DNA of 64,000 nucleotides from Thinopyrum elongatum (taxonomy: Eukaryota > Streptophyta > Magnoliopsida > Poales > Poaceae), in assembly GCA_011799875.1 (NCBI GenBank), contig CM022302.1:522088560-522152559 (forward strand), in the 5' to 3' direction. Every line of letters starts with the position of its first letter. Within the stretch, counting starts at the first letter, position 1. This document shows positions 10,770-20,645 of this stretch, in pieces. The position numbers and the translations under genes were made by a program. The notes under the pieces were generated by a model. The model was not told the DNA's origin and searched no databases. It saw only the letters and a list, made by a program, of their open reading frames with translations.

Positions 10770-11312
10770 TGTTGGGGATATAACCCCACGGTATAACCCA
10801 CCCTAATAGGGCCGGGTCAGATCATTGGAGACTTATGAAGCTGGGCCTCAGATAGGCCAGGACGATCAGGACGCAAGACCAGAAGGGCGGCTCACAAGAT
10901 GGGCCAGCTTAGGGCCCGAAGTCAGAAGGCAGCCCAGAGGTGCAAGCCGCCATATGATGACTTGTCTTATAAGGCAACGCGACTTAGAGTAGGGCTCGGT
11001 CACGGATCGTAACCCGACCCGGACTCTTGTAAGCTAGGGGTCTCGACCTGTATATAAAGGCGAGTCCCTGGCACAGAATAGGACGGGTTACAATCAATCG
11101 AAAGCTAGGTCAAGCGAATCCGCTCCCTTGAAATCGATACTCAAGCAATAAGCAACAAGAGCAGGAGTAGGCTTTTACCTCCACCATGAGGGGCCGAACC
11201 TGGGTAAACTCGTGTCTCTCGTCCCGCTCAACCCCGACAAGTTAATCACCGTGGTGATGGCCTCGCATCTAAGTCCTTTCACTAGGACATCTGCCGTGAC
11301 AAAAGCACGACA
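10770..11312 (+). repeat. 3' LTR of the Tat-lineage element (543 bp)
   Basis: The LTR opens TGTTGGGGATATAACCCC and closes CACGACA, so it begins TG and ends CA. The opening 18 bases contain a small palindrome (GGGGATATAACCCC). It holds a TATA box at 11051. Its partner is outside the window, so the boundary rests on the terminal dinucleotides and on the resumption of MULE-like sequence after 11312. Confidence 0.85.
11051..11060 (+). promoter_or_regulatory. TATA box in the LTR
   Basis: TATATAAAGG lies about 280 bp into the LTR, a normal place for the LTR promoter. Transcription would start near 11085. In this 3' LTR it would read outward into the MULE. Confidence 0.6.
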
Positions 11313-11530
11313 TCTACTGTTCTAGGGTTCAAGGGCTTTAGGATTGTGATTATAGCACTTTAGTTGTTATATTGTCATTGGTAATTTGTTTGAATTACAA
11401 TGTGGAGCGGTGACTGCGAGTTAAATCAAATTCAGTAAATTTGTGCCACTGTGACTTACAATGAATTAAATTAGTTTGTGTTAATTATTGTAATATCTGG
11501 GTAGGAACTTTAGACTGACATTTTAAGTAA

Positions 11531-11700
11531 ACTTTTGACTGATATTTCAGTTAACAGAATTTCAAACTATAGTTTTGAGTGAAATTTCAGTTAATAGAAT
11601 TTTTAACTGTAGTTTTGAGTGACATGTCAGTTAACTGAATTTTTAACTGTACTTTTGAGTGACATTTCAGTTAATTGGATTTTTAACTGAACTATTTAAT
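11531..11700. repeat. 40-bp tandem repeats upstream of the MULE transposase
   Basis: Units start at 11531, 11571, 11611 and 11651 and carry TTTTGAGTGACATTTCAGTTAA followed by a T-rich stretch with TTAACTGTA. Partial, decayed copies of the TTAACTG motif run on to about 11790. Confidence 0.85.
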
Positions 11701-11804
11701 TGAACTATTTACCTGCACATTTGAACTGTACTTTTAACTGAATAATAACTGTAAATTATAACTGCACATTGAGCTGAACTGTTTAACTACAACCTATTTG
11801 TAGA

Positions 11805-12668
11805 TTGGATGTTGAAGTTTGGGAAGTGAGATTCCATTTCTTGTACAGAGATGATTTGGAAAGTACTATTAGCTTATCAGACATAACATACTGGAATTTG
11901 ATTGCACTAATAGAGATAGAAGGCTATAGTTCCAGAGATTTTATGTATTATGTCAGAGATCCAGGTGTTGGGGTGTCAGGAATGGAAGAATTAACTGATG
12001 ATGACAAGGTGGATGACATGCTGGATGACATAGCTAGTAAAGGAAACAATGTGGTTAATATTACTGTTATGAGAAGTGATGCACCAACAGCAGCTGATTT
12101 GAACATTGGTCATGTTTATGGAGAGCAGGTTCCCTTGTCTGAAATAGGTGTACCACTTGTTTATGAGATAGATATATCAGGAGTGCTTTTCCCTAGTCCA
12201 GTGAAGCCCCAACCACAGCCAATCCAGGTCATTAACACACATGAGAGCTCATGTTTTTTGAAGCTCAAGGGACCTGCTAAACCAGAATTTGCATTGGACT
12301 TTGATGATGAGAGGCATGAGTATTCCATGGAGACAGACCAAGAGCAAGAGCACATTGAGCAGATGATGGAGCAGAAGAGGAATGAAGAGATTGAGAAGTT
12401 CAGGAGCAATAAGAAACAAAGAGAGAAATACAAGGTAGCTAAAAGAAAACTTCCAGAGTTGCTTGCTGAAGAGTACATTGATAGTGATGGTGACAATGAG
12501 CTTCTAGCAGATGAGGACATAATAGCTAAGATTGAGGCAATGAAGAGGCATAGATATGATCCACTCAATCACTTTGAAGGAGACACTGATGTGGAAGAGC
12601 TATATGAACCAGATGAGGAGGAGGGTGTAGGATCGAAAGTATGTCTAGAGGGGGGGGGGGTTGATTAG
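11805..12668 (+). pseudogene. mudrA-like: MULE transposase, N-terminal (PB1-like) part
   Basis: The frame encodes WEVRFHFLYRDD...LSDITYWNLIALIE...DFMYYVRDPG and then VNITVMRSDAPTAADLNIG...LSEIGVPLVYEIDI. This matches the PB1-like N-terminal domain found in grass MULE transposases. A charged Glu/Lys/Arg helix and an acidic DEEE tail follow. The genuine coding part stops at the solo LTR (12626); the last 14 codons belong to the inserted LTR. In phase, the reading resumes at 14213. The exon start is uncertain: ATG 11805 is the first in the open block, but coding may begin earlier. Confidence 0.65.
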
Positions 12669-14207
12669 ACTACTTGATGAAATAAAAACCTAACCTTTTC
12701 CCAATTTTAGATGTAGGCAGATTTTAGCAAATCTAGCAAGTCAAGCATCACCCTACACATGCAATTCTAAGAGTATAGTAGCGGAAAGTAAGACATTGCA
12801 CAAGTAAGTAAAGGAGGGGTTTGGAGAAAGCAAACGCAATGGGGACATGGAGATTTTTGTCGTGGTTCCGGTAGGTGGTGCTATCGTACATCCACATTGA
12901 TAGAGACTTCAACCCACGAAGGGTAACAGCTGCGCGAGTCCACAGAGGGCTCCACCCATGAAGGGTCCACAAAGAAGCAACCTTGTCTATCCCACCATGA
13001 CCATCGCCCATGAAGGACTTGCCTCACTCGGGTAGATCTTCACGAAGTAGGCAATCTCCTTGCCCTTACAAACTTCTTGGTTCAACTCCGCATCATGACG
13101 GAGGCTCCCAAGCGACACCTAACCAATCTAGTAGACACCACTCTCCAAAAGGTAATAGATGGTGTGTAGATAATGAACTCCTTGCTCTTGTGCTTCAAAT
13201 GATAGTCTCTACAACACTCAACTCTCTCACACAGATTTTGCTATGGTGGAAGAAGGATTTGAGTGGAAAGCAACTTGGAGAAGGTTAGAAATCAAGATTC
13301 AAATGGTAGGAATGGAATCTCTTGATCTCAACACATGAGCAGGTGGCTCTCTCTCAGAAAATGAGTAGTGGAAGTGTAGGCACGTTCTGATGGCTCTCTT
13401 ACTAAGTAAGAGGGGGTGGAGGGGTATATATAGCCTCCACACGAAATCCAACCGTTACACACTTTTGACTCAACTCGGTGGCACCGATCAGAATTCTCGG
13501 TGGCGCCGACCTGTGTAAAAGATATGAACTTTAGGAGTCTCGGTGGGACCGACTGGAAACATCTCGGAGGGACTGATGTGCAATGGTACAGGCAAACCTC
13601 GTTTCGGTGGCACCAATTGCATCAACTCGGTAGGACCAAAGTGAAGCAATAAGGCAACAGAAAGTTGGCAAGCCATCTCGGTGGCACCGATCGCAGAACT
13701 CGATAAGACCGAAATAATTGCAACAGATGACAGAGAGTTGGCAAGGCCATCTCAGTGGGACCGAGATCCATATCGATGACTCCGATTTGTTAGGGTTTGG
13801 CTATGGCAGTGTCCAGATGAACTCGGTGGGTCCGGATATGTAGGTTTCGGTGGGACCGAGTTGGATTGTAGGGTTTAGGACTGATTTGGATAGAGAAAGT
13901 GGCCGAGGGTTTTTGAGCAATATCACTAAGCACTTGAGCAACCAGATCATCAACAACACTTCATCCCCTTTTAATAGTATTGGCTTTCCTACGGACTCAA
14001 TGTGATCTTGGATTACTTAACAAAAAATGTAGAGTCTTGAGCTTTTGCCAATCCATGTCCTTAGCATTTTGAGGGGTCATCAATCACTAGTCCTTGCCAT
14101 GCCAATCATTGAACTTCCTAAAATCTTTAACTTGAATGGCTATTAGTTCAATGAGATATATGTTGTTATTAATTACCAAAACCACCCAGGGATTAGTTGC
14201 ACTTTCA
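12626..14207. mobile_element. Solo LTR inserted in the MULE transposase gene
   Basis: The 1582-bp segment opens TGTAGGATCG, closes GCACTTTCA and is flanked by a perfect 5-bp duplication, GAGGG (12621-12625 and 14208-14212). It holds no coding sequence and no primer-binding site. That is the footprint of an LTR retrotransposon reduced to one LTR by recombination. A TATATATAG box lies near 13425. Removing the insert and one GAGGG joins the two halves of the transposase frame in phase (DEEE then GEDEVSEDE). The family is a common Triticeae one, but I do not name it. Confidence 0.85.
13465..13865. repeat. Dispersed CTCGGTGGNACCGA motif cluster in the solo LTR
   Basis: About ten intact or decayed copies of CTCGGTGG(C/G)ACCGA occur within 400 bp. 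Each copy is a short near-palindrome (TCGGTGNNACCGA). Spacing is irregular, roughly 25-50 bp. Confidence 0.8.
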
Positions 14208-15389
14208 GAGGGGGAGGATGAAGTATCAGAGGATGAGGCAGTACAGGAGGAGCCAGCAAAGGAGAGCAGGAGAGGAGGAAGTAGTACAGGTGGAAGCAGT
14301 ACAAGAGGAAGAAACAACACAGGAGGAAGCAACATCACAGGAGGAAGTCAGAGGAAGGGAAGTATGTCTACTACATTTATCCCATGCAAGTTGGTCCTGG
14401 TATCTAACACAACTTAAGTATGCTCTTGGTGGTGAGTAAGGGAAGTATGGCTACTACACTATCATATCTGATAGACAAAATGTACCTCATACATCAGCAT
14501 TCTTTTTATGTAGTACAATTTCACATTACACCATGCTTAGTAGTGTCACAATGTGTCTAAAGCTCAAAAAATAAAAATAAACAATGTCTTCCCAAATTGG
14601 CCACAAAGATTCTGCCTTAGACATATTTATCAGAACTTTCAAACTGCCGGCTTTAGAGGTGAAGAGTTAAAGAAATACATGGACCAGGCTAGTTATTCAT
14701 ACACCGAGCATGGATATGATTCAACAATGGATGGCATGAAAAGAAGTGTGAGGCAGCCTGGAAATGGCTTAGTAAGATACCCAAACATACATGGGCTAGA
14801 CATGCCATGGACAAAAACTGTAAAACTGACTTGGTTGTCAACAATATTAGTGAAGTTTTCAACAAGATGATACTTGATGTCAGAGGCAAACCAATTAAAA
14901 CCATGGTTGATGGGATCAGGACAGAGTTGCTAGTTAAGTTCAATGCCAATAGGACAAAGACTGAGACAACAAAGTGGCAGATATGCCCAACATATGCTAA
15001 AAAGCTGTAAGAAGCAAAACATCATTCCAGATATTGTCAGTCAATCAAAGTTGGACCTGATCTATACCAGGTTACAAGTGGAGAAAGTACATATGCAGTA
15101 AATCTGGAATTGTATACATGTGGTTGTAGAAAATGGGACATGACTGGGGTTCCTTGTAATCATGGTGTTCCTTGTCAATGATTTCCTCAAGAAACCTATG
15201 TACCAAGAAGCAGACAATCCAATTGTCTACCCTGTGCCTCGGCCTGATCTATGGCCAAAGACTGGGACCCCTGACATAGAGCCACCAGTTTTCAAAGAGA
15301 AGACAGGAAAGAAGCAGACTAAGAGGAGAAATAATCAGTTTGAGAAGCTAGCTCCCAAGGATACTTCTAGGATGGGTTCAATCATTTGA
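14208..15389 (+). pseudogene. mudrA-like: MULE transposase, C-terminal half with SWIM zinc finger
   Basis: After the acidic stretch (14213-14290) the DDE core is largely missing. Sequence resumes at about 14580 with WPQRFCLRHIYQNFQTAGF, the segment that normally follows the catalytic core in MULE transposases. In another phase DKNCKTDLVVNNISEVFNKM follows at about 14807-14870. A SWIM finger (C-x-C...C-x-H) lies at 15119-15163, then a basic segment to about 15389. Several phase changes and the missing catalytic region make this a deletion derivative that cannot encode an active enzyme. Confidence 0.75.
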
Positions 15390-15557
15390 ACTTGCAACTT
15401 GACTAGGCATAGGTACACTAGCTACCACAAAACTCTTAAGCCAGCCCTGGCAATGAGAAGGAACCATCACCAGTTTTTTTTGTCCAAACCTCATAAATCT
15501 CAATTGCTGCTAACATTGTTAATACTATGCTCTAATCTATCTATGTTGTCAATGTAG

Positions 15558-16019
15558 GAAAACAAGAGAGTTGATCCAACAAGGGTAACAAGCAGAGCAG
15601 CTCCTGTAGCACTTAGGCCAGCTACATCAGCTGCTGCAGCACCAAGGGCAGCAACCAGAGCTCCAGCAGCACCTAGGGAAGCTACATCAGCTGCTGCAGC
15701 ACCAAGGGCAGCAGCCAAAGCTCCACCAGCATCAAGGCCAGCTCCATCAGCTCCTGCTACAACTAGGGCACCAACTAGACCTTTACCAGCACCAAGGGTA
15801 GCTCCATCAGCTCCTACTGCAACTAGGAGAGCTGAAAGGGCAGCAAGTACTGATGCATCTTCTGCCGCTGCTGCTGGGCCAAGTACCTCTACATGCGCTA
15901 CTGCTAGGCCAAGGGCAAGAAAAAACTTCATAACACCAAGAGCTGCAGGTACTGGAAGAGTCAGGAAACCATCTTATAAGATGTCTGAGTGGTTCAATTC
16001 TTCTAAGGGCATCAAGTAA
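15558..16019 (+). pseudogene. mudrA-like: Last exon of the MULE transposase, Pro/Ala-rich tail
   Basis: After an intron-like T-rich stretch ending in TTGTCAATGTAG, a 154-codon open frame with no ATG runs to TAA 16017-16019. It is built of Pro/Ala/Arg/Ser repeats (APRAATRAPAAPREA and variants) and ends YKMSEWFNSSKGIK. Low-complexity tails of this kind close many grass MULE transposases. The opposite strand shows an open Ala-rich frame (15931-15500) that is only the mirror of this repeat. The exon itself looks intact. Confidence 0.6.
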
Positions 16020-16139
16020 GTTGATGATGTTGATGTTGAAAACATCTGTTACTTTGTCATGTTGAAAACATGTTTATTCTGCCTATTTTGGCTAGTTTGT
16101 GATGGCACAATGTAAGTTACCTAATTATGGCTGTGATGA

Positions 16140-16350
16140 AGACTTTGATGCATGAGGCTATGAGAACTATGATTTGTGTTTATGATGATCATGTTGTTAT
16201 GTTGATGATCCTGTTGTTATGATGATGATCTTGTTGTTAGGATGATGATGATCTTGTTGTTATGTTGATTATCATGTTGTTATGATGATGATATTTTTGT
16301 TATGGTGATGATCTTTTTGTTATGATGACACTCTTCTTGTTATGATGATG
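16140..16350. repeat. TGATGATCTTGTTGTTA simple repeat
   Basis: An imperfect 15-24 bp repeat built of GATGATGAT and TTGTTAT units lies just downstream of the transposase stop codon. No coding content is seen. Confidence 0.8.
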
Positions 16351-16357
16351 ATCTGGG

Positions 16358-16845
16358 GTGGCTCGACGTCGACAAAACCCTAAATGAACCACTTTGGTCA
16401 TTTAGGGTGCCTCGGCACCGATAAAACCCTAAATGGAACACTTTGGTCATCTAGGGTGCCTCGGCATCGACAAAACCCTAAATGGAACACTTTGGTCCTC
16501 TAGGGTGCCTTGGAGTCGACAAAACCCTAAATGAAACACTTTGGTCATCTAGGGTGCCTCGGCGTCGACAAAACCCTAGATGAATCACTTTGGTCATCTA
16601 GGGTGCCTCGGCGCGGACAAAACCCTAAATGAAACACTTTGGTCATCTAGGGTGTCTTGGTGTCGACAAAACCCTAAATGGATCACTTTGGTCATCTAGG
16701 GTGCCTCGGCATCGACAAAACCCTAAATGAATCACTTTGGTCATTTAGAGTGCCTCGGTGTCGACAAAACCCTAAATGGAACACTATGGTCATCTACATT
16801 GCCTCAGCGTTGACAAAACCAAAAATGAATCACTTTGGTTCATCA
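16358..16845. repeat. 49-bp tandem array with telo-box motif, about ten copies
   Basis: Units begin at 16358, 16407, 16456, 16505, 16554, 16603, 16652, 16701 and 16750, with a decayed last copy at about 16799. Each has GTGCCTCGGCGTCGAC, AAAACCCTAAATG and CACTTTGGTCATCTAGG. The AAACCCTAA core equals the plant telo-box. The period is exactly 49 bp in the copies I checked. The array lies between the 3' ends of the two convergent MULE genes. Confidence 0.95.
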
Positions 16846-17154
16846 AACACACCATTCATCACAAACAATTAATCAAAGACACAAATGATCATCACACACA
16901 TCACACACACACACCATTCATCACAATCCATAAATGACATAACATTTGAAATTGACAATTCATCACACAACTTAGGTCACACATTACAAGCAGTAGTTCA
17001 AGAATTTCATCACACAAGTTAGGTCACACATTACAAGCCATAGTTCAAGGGCACAAAATAAACTTAGTACATAAGATTCATAGTTGACACATTACAATCC
17101 ATAGTTCAAAGATTGTAACTAAAGATAATGACCCACAAGGTCAGATCTCTCAGA
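16846..17154. other. AT-rich intergenic spacer of the MULE
   Basis: This stretch is rich in CACACA and holds repeated 'TTCATCACACAANTTAGGTCACACATTACAAGC' pieces (two copies, near 16960 and 17008). It would be the 3' region of the minus-strand gene. No reading frame is supported. Confidence 0.6.
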
Positions 17155-18424
17155 TTATTCTTCATCACAAACACCCTTGATCTCCTTGAGCTTCCTCTTG
17201 TTATTTTCACCGGCTTTCTTCAGGTCTGCAATGCAGCACTGCAGCGTACTGTTATCAATGATCAACTTCTCATTATCTTTCATCAGCTCAGCAATGCAAC
17301 AATCCAGGTTACTCTTCTCAATGCTTAGCTTCTCCTTCACTTTCTTCAAGTCATCAAAGCAAAACTGCAAAGTCCTCTTATTAGAGATCGTCGTTTCCTT
17401 CTCTTTAAGATGATTGAACTTCAAATTCCTAATGACATTTCCTTGAGAAACATGAATGCACTTCAACTGGTCAACAACAACCTTCAATTTAGTGATCTCA
17501 ACATCCTTTGCAACAAGTTGTTTATGCAGAATTCCCATGCTGTTGTCCTGTCCATCATTCTTCAAATTCTCCTTCCGGTGATTTTCCTATGGAAGGTTAT
17601 CCTGGGAATCCAGGAGGTTATTCACATCTTCAACAAGCTTCTCATAAGTCTCATGTAGCTTGTCCTTTTGAGCTACGAGATTGTGGACAGTAGATGAATG
17701 TTCCAGGCATGCAATCCTATTAGCATGCTGGTTATCCTCATACATAAGCCAGAGTTTGTGAAGAGCATTCTGCAGATGATCTGTCCACTCCTCATCTACC
17801 CATTGCACTAATCCACAATTATTAACTCCCTACAATAAAAATATTCAGCTCAAAGATTCAGTACACTGAAATATTCAGTTTACTGTTAGTGGTGCAGTTA
17901 AAGATGCAGTTTCGATGCCACGTACATTGGTAAACAACTCCAAGTCAACTTACCAAACTAAACACTACTTATTTAGAACATGTTCATCTTATCAAACTTG
18001 AACATTGCATATGAACAATGAACAATTAACCCTAGAACAAATTTGCAATACTGGACACGAGAGCTACAACTGATAAACTACAACTAATTTGCTAACTTAC
18101 TTCAATGCCACGAGCAATGAACCTCCTCCCAGTGCTAATACGTTCGAATGCAACTGATTTCTTCCCTGGTTTAGCATGCTCGCACATCACCATCTCATCG
18201 TCACCAGAGTACAATGGGTCATCTATTGTAGCTGGGATCTGGGCAACCGAAACAAACGTGTTCAAATCGAGCCAAAGTGGCGCAAAACCTAAATCCCAAA
18301 TTCCCAACTCAAAACCCTAAATCGAGTTGTAGTCGAACGAACTGACCTGTTCAAGGGAGTCACAGGCGGAGATGTACTGCGCGGCCGAGGAATCGCTGTT
18401 CTCGCCGTCGTCCCATGACACCAT
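17155..18424 (-). pseudogene. GRF-type zinc-finger/coiled-coil protein of the MULE, one nonsense codon
   Basis: Three exons fit well: 18424-18347 (ATG, MVSWDDGENSDSS..., donor GTCAGT), 18238-18101 (after TTGCCCAG; donor GTAAGT) and 17829-17155 (after TTATTGTAG). Joins are in phase. Exon 2 carries CEHAKPGKKSVAFERISTGRRF, the start of a GRF-like zinc finger, continued in exon 3 by NCGLVQWVDEEW. The usual Cys after GRRF(x)A appears as Arg. Exon 3 is a long Leu/Lys/Glu coiled coil of about 200 residues. A single in-frame TAG at 17589-17587 splits it. GRF fingers bind single-stranded nucleic acid in other proteins; the role here is unknown. Confidence 0.65.
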
Positions 18425-18478
18425 GGCAGCCGGCGGCGACCGAAGAGGAGGAACAAGAGGGAGCTCGCGAGCGCCGGA

Positions 18479-18501
18479 GAGTGCGAGAGAGTGCGAGAGA
18501 G

Positions 18502-18540
<39 letters not shown>

Positions 18541-18660
18541 TCGAGCGCGTTGTTTTGACCACACGATGTCAAACGGCGTCGCCCGCCTGTCCGTTAGACG
18601 TGACCCGACCGCGGTGTTTTGACCACACGATGTCAAACGGCGTCGCCCGCCTGTCCGTTA
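18479..18660. repeat. GA microsatellite and a 46-bp direct duplication
   Basis: Copies of GTGCGAGAGA pass into a (GA)n run ending at 18537. A 46-bp unit at 18551-18596 (TGTTTTGACCACACGATGTC...) is repeated at 18615-18660, 64 bp apart and nearly identical. Both lie upstream of the minus-strand gene and could form part of its promoter. Confidence 0.9.
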
Positions 18661-18835
18661 CGCCACGTCACCTATTTCGGGTCCCACTTATTGGAAACAC
18701 ACTCAAACACTCCAAAGCGAGCGATCAATGCAATTTGCAAAAAAATTACCGAATGTGCGGTGGCTCTTGCAAAAAATTAGGGACCACGTTGTTTTCTGCA
18801 AAAGAAGCCCCAAATGTAGTGGTTTTATGCTTTTA

Positions 18836-20050
18836 ACTCCTCTGTTGATGATCTCTTGTACATGCGCACGGATCGACCTTGTTTGCAGGTGGTGTGCTAT
18901 TTCAACTATGAATATATGAAAATAATAATTAAATCTATGTTTTTATCTTAGAAAAGGCTAACTCAAGCGGCTAATTTTCCGTCGTGCAGTCCACTACCTT
19001 ACCTGTGTGACCCGTGTCACTGTGGAAGCTCAGCCGGAATCACCACACGCACATGTTACAGCCACCTACATGGGCCACAGACCATGTTGCAAAGGGCAAG
19101 GCAACACGAGGTACGTGATGCGTGCCCGTGTGGGAGCTCAACCTAAGATTGCAACATGGCTCATGTTGCAGTCGCAACACCCGTTGTGTTGTAAAGAATG
19201 GGGGTAGAGATGGTCGCCACATCGATCATATTACAATGAAGACATATTTTTTATATGACCTGTGAAAAATGTTGATGGAGTGCAACACGATCCATGTTGC
19301 AAAGGCCTAAATGCAAAACGAGTCATGTTGCGAGTGGTTGAGGCGCACGGCTAACATGGGGAGAGATCCCTATGTGCCATCCAACGACAGCGGATGCGGT
19401 CCGATTATCACCCGGCCGACACTCATCGAAGATAAATGAGGCACATGCACATGCACCGAAGTAGTGGTACTGTTGCACGAGCTCAAATGAGAGTCACGCA
19501 CAGTTTGATTTGCATGATTAGTTGCTAGTACTAGAGTGGCCTACTATACACTATCTAGTACAATAATACGCATGCATAGCATATCATAGCATCGGTGCCA
19601 TGTGTCCTCCGGTCTGACCTAATCTAATCCTGCGCCACACACATCACGTGCCATTATTCCCGACACGACACATGCACACACTACTTGCTGACATTTACGC
19701 CCATATTCAAAAGAAAAGAAAAACAGGATGGTCGATGAACATGCGTGTGGTGAGCTGGATTTTTACGGTCCAATGACAAAGTCACAATGACCTGCGGTGA
19801 GCTTCATCAGCAACAAGTCAGCATGGTCGGCTAATGGTCTTATGAGATATGATGAGACCAGTGGATTATCTTTCTGATGTTTCACTCGCTGGATATTCAT
19901 TATTGGTCGCAGCAAGATGACAGCGGGTAAAACATGGGCCGGCGACGGGCACGCCACGGTAATTAAGACTATGGATGCTCATGGCAGTTTCCGGGCAAAA
20001 AGAACCATGAATTTGCACGGACGGCTCTGCTTATCCTCTTCTTATATTTC
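18836..20050. repeat. Left copy of a long-range direct duplication
   Basis: 18836-18930 and 19435-20050 match 63195-63290 and 63340-63960 in the same orientation, with many substitutions and small indels. Shared landmarks include TTGCATGATTA, CAATAATACGCATGCATAGCA, CATCACGTGCC and GGGCCGGCGACGGGCACGCC. The copy has no reading frame that looks like a gene. 18950-19430 is specific to this copy and is rich in GTTGCAA/TTGCAAC motifs, so it is probably an insertion. Confidence 0.85.
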
Positions 20051-20645
20051 ACGCAAGACATGAAAAAGATTTGGTCATGGTCTCCTAGTGGAGCCCGTGG
20101 CAAACCGTACGTGCCAATCAACATGACCGTCACTAGCTTATCTAGTTCTCTTCCTCCCTTGTCACATGTAGTAAAAAAAACTGCAGAGGAAATTGACAGC
20201 CTGACAAGAGGGTGTAAATTAATTAAAACGATTATTCTATGACAGTTTTGGTGACCCGGCGCCGCAGATCATGAGTTTTATTATAGCAGATCGGCGACGA
20301 TGGATACAGGTGCACCAGCGTTGTCTGTTGGCACGGGGCAGGTGTCCTGACCCGGCCATGAAGACCAGTATTGGATGGATATAGGCAACAAGTTTAACAA
20401 CTCACACACATTCGATCGAGGCTCATACATATTCGAGGCTTGCACGGCTGGGTTGGCACCTGCCATGCTCCAGCAACGAACATACCAACAATGTACCAAC
20501 CTTTACAAAAGCTCCGAACAAATTCCAGCTTCCACATGCATTTTGGCGCGTACTCCAGAGGGAAAGAAAAAGTCCAATTATGTTGTGTACAAATATCCTA
20601 TCAAAAAGCTATAAGCAGATTTTGTTTTGTTTTGGGATACCGGTT
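20051..20645. other. Unassigned low-copy DNA
   Basis: No domain or repeat is recognised. A minus-strand frame (20499-20281) ends at TAA directly followed by AATAAA, but nothing else supports a gene. Confidence 0.4.

Larger units (their letters stand above)
1..11312 (+). mobile_element. Ty3/gypsy LTR retrotransposon, Tat lineage, 3' part
   Basis: The domain order gag, protease, reverse transcriptase, RNase H, integrase is that of Ty3/gypsy elements. No chromodomain follows the integrase, and a long spacer with a minus-strand gene lies between pol and the 3' LTR, an arrangement known from Tat-lineage (Tat/Retand/Grande-like) plant elements. The 5' LTR and start of gag lie left of the window. 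The 3' LTR ends at 11312. The next five bases, TCTAC, would be one copy of the target-site duplication, whose partner is out of view. The element sits in the MULE that resumes at 11313. The lineage call is by motif only; the family name is not determined. Confidence 0.85.
11313..18834 (+). mobile_element. Mutator-like element (MULE) with two convergent genes
   Basis: The block holds a MuDR-type transposase pseudogene on + (11805-16019) and a GRF-zinc-finger/coiled-coil gene on - (17155-18424), separated by tandem repeats. The left part is cut by the Tat element, so the left terminal repeat is not in view. The right end is placed near 18834 because sequence from 18836 onward matches 63195 onward, which has no MULE. 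Sequence near the end (18740-18834) has the low-complexity CAAAAAATTA style of grass MULE termini, but no inverted partner could be checked. Confidence 0.7.

Noticed and set aside
15500..15931. Minus-strand Ala-rich open frame of 143 codons
   Set aside because: It is the reverse of the Pro/Ala repeat exon of the MULE transposase; the plus frame ends in a sensible protein tail, the minus frame is low-complexity throughout.
16349..16845. Possible CRISPR-like array
   Set aside because: Repeats are contiguous 49-bp tandem units without unique spacers, in a plant transposon.
16349..16845. Interstitial telomere sequence
   Set aside because: The TTTAGGG-type unit occurs only once per 49-bp repeat, not as a head-to-tail telomere array.
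18289..18836. Overlapping open frames around the GA repeat
   Set aside because: Ser/Leu and Glu/Arg runs come from the GA dinucleotide repeat; only the 18424-18347 exon has a supported join.
19007..19222. Repeated GTTGCAAC motifs as a possible regulatory array
   Set aside because: Spacing and context vary, the stretch is absent from the right duplicate, and it is better explained as an inserted repeat.
20281..20499. Minus-strand frame ending in TAA followed by AATAAA
   Set aside because: The polyadenylation-like signal is suggestive, but the frame is short, has no recognised domain or splice evidence, and such AT-rich matches are common.
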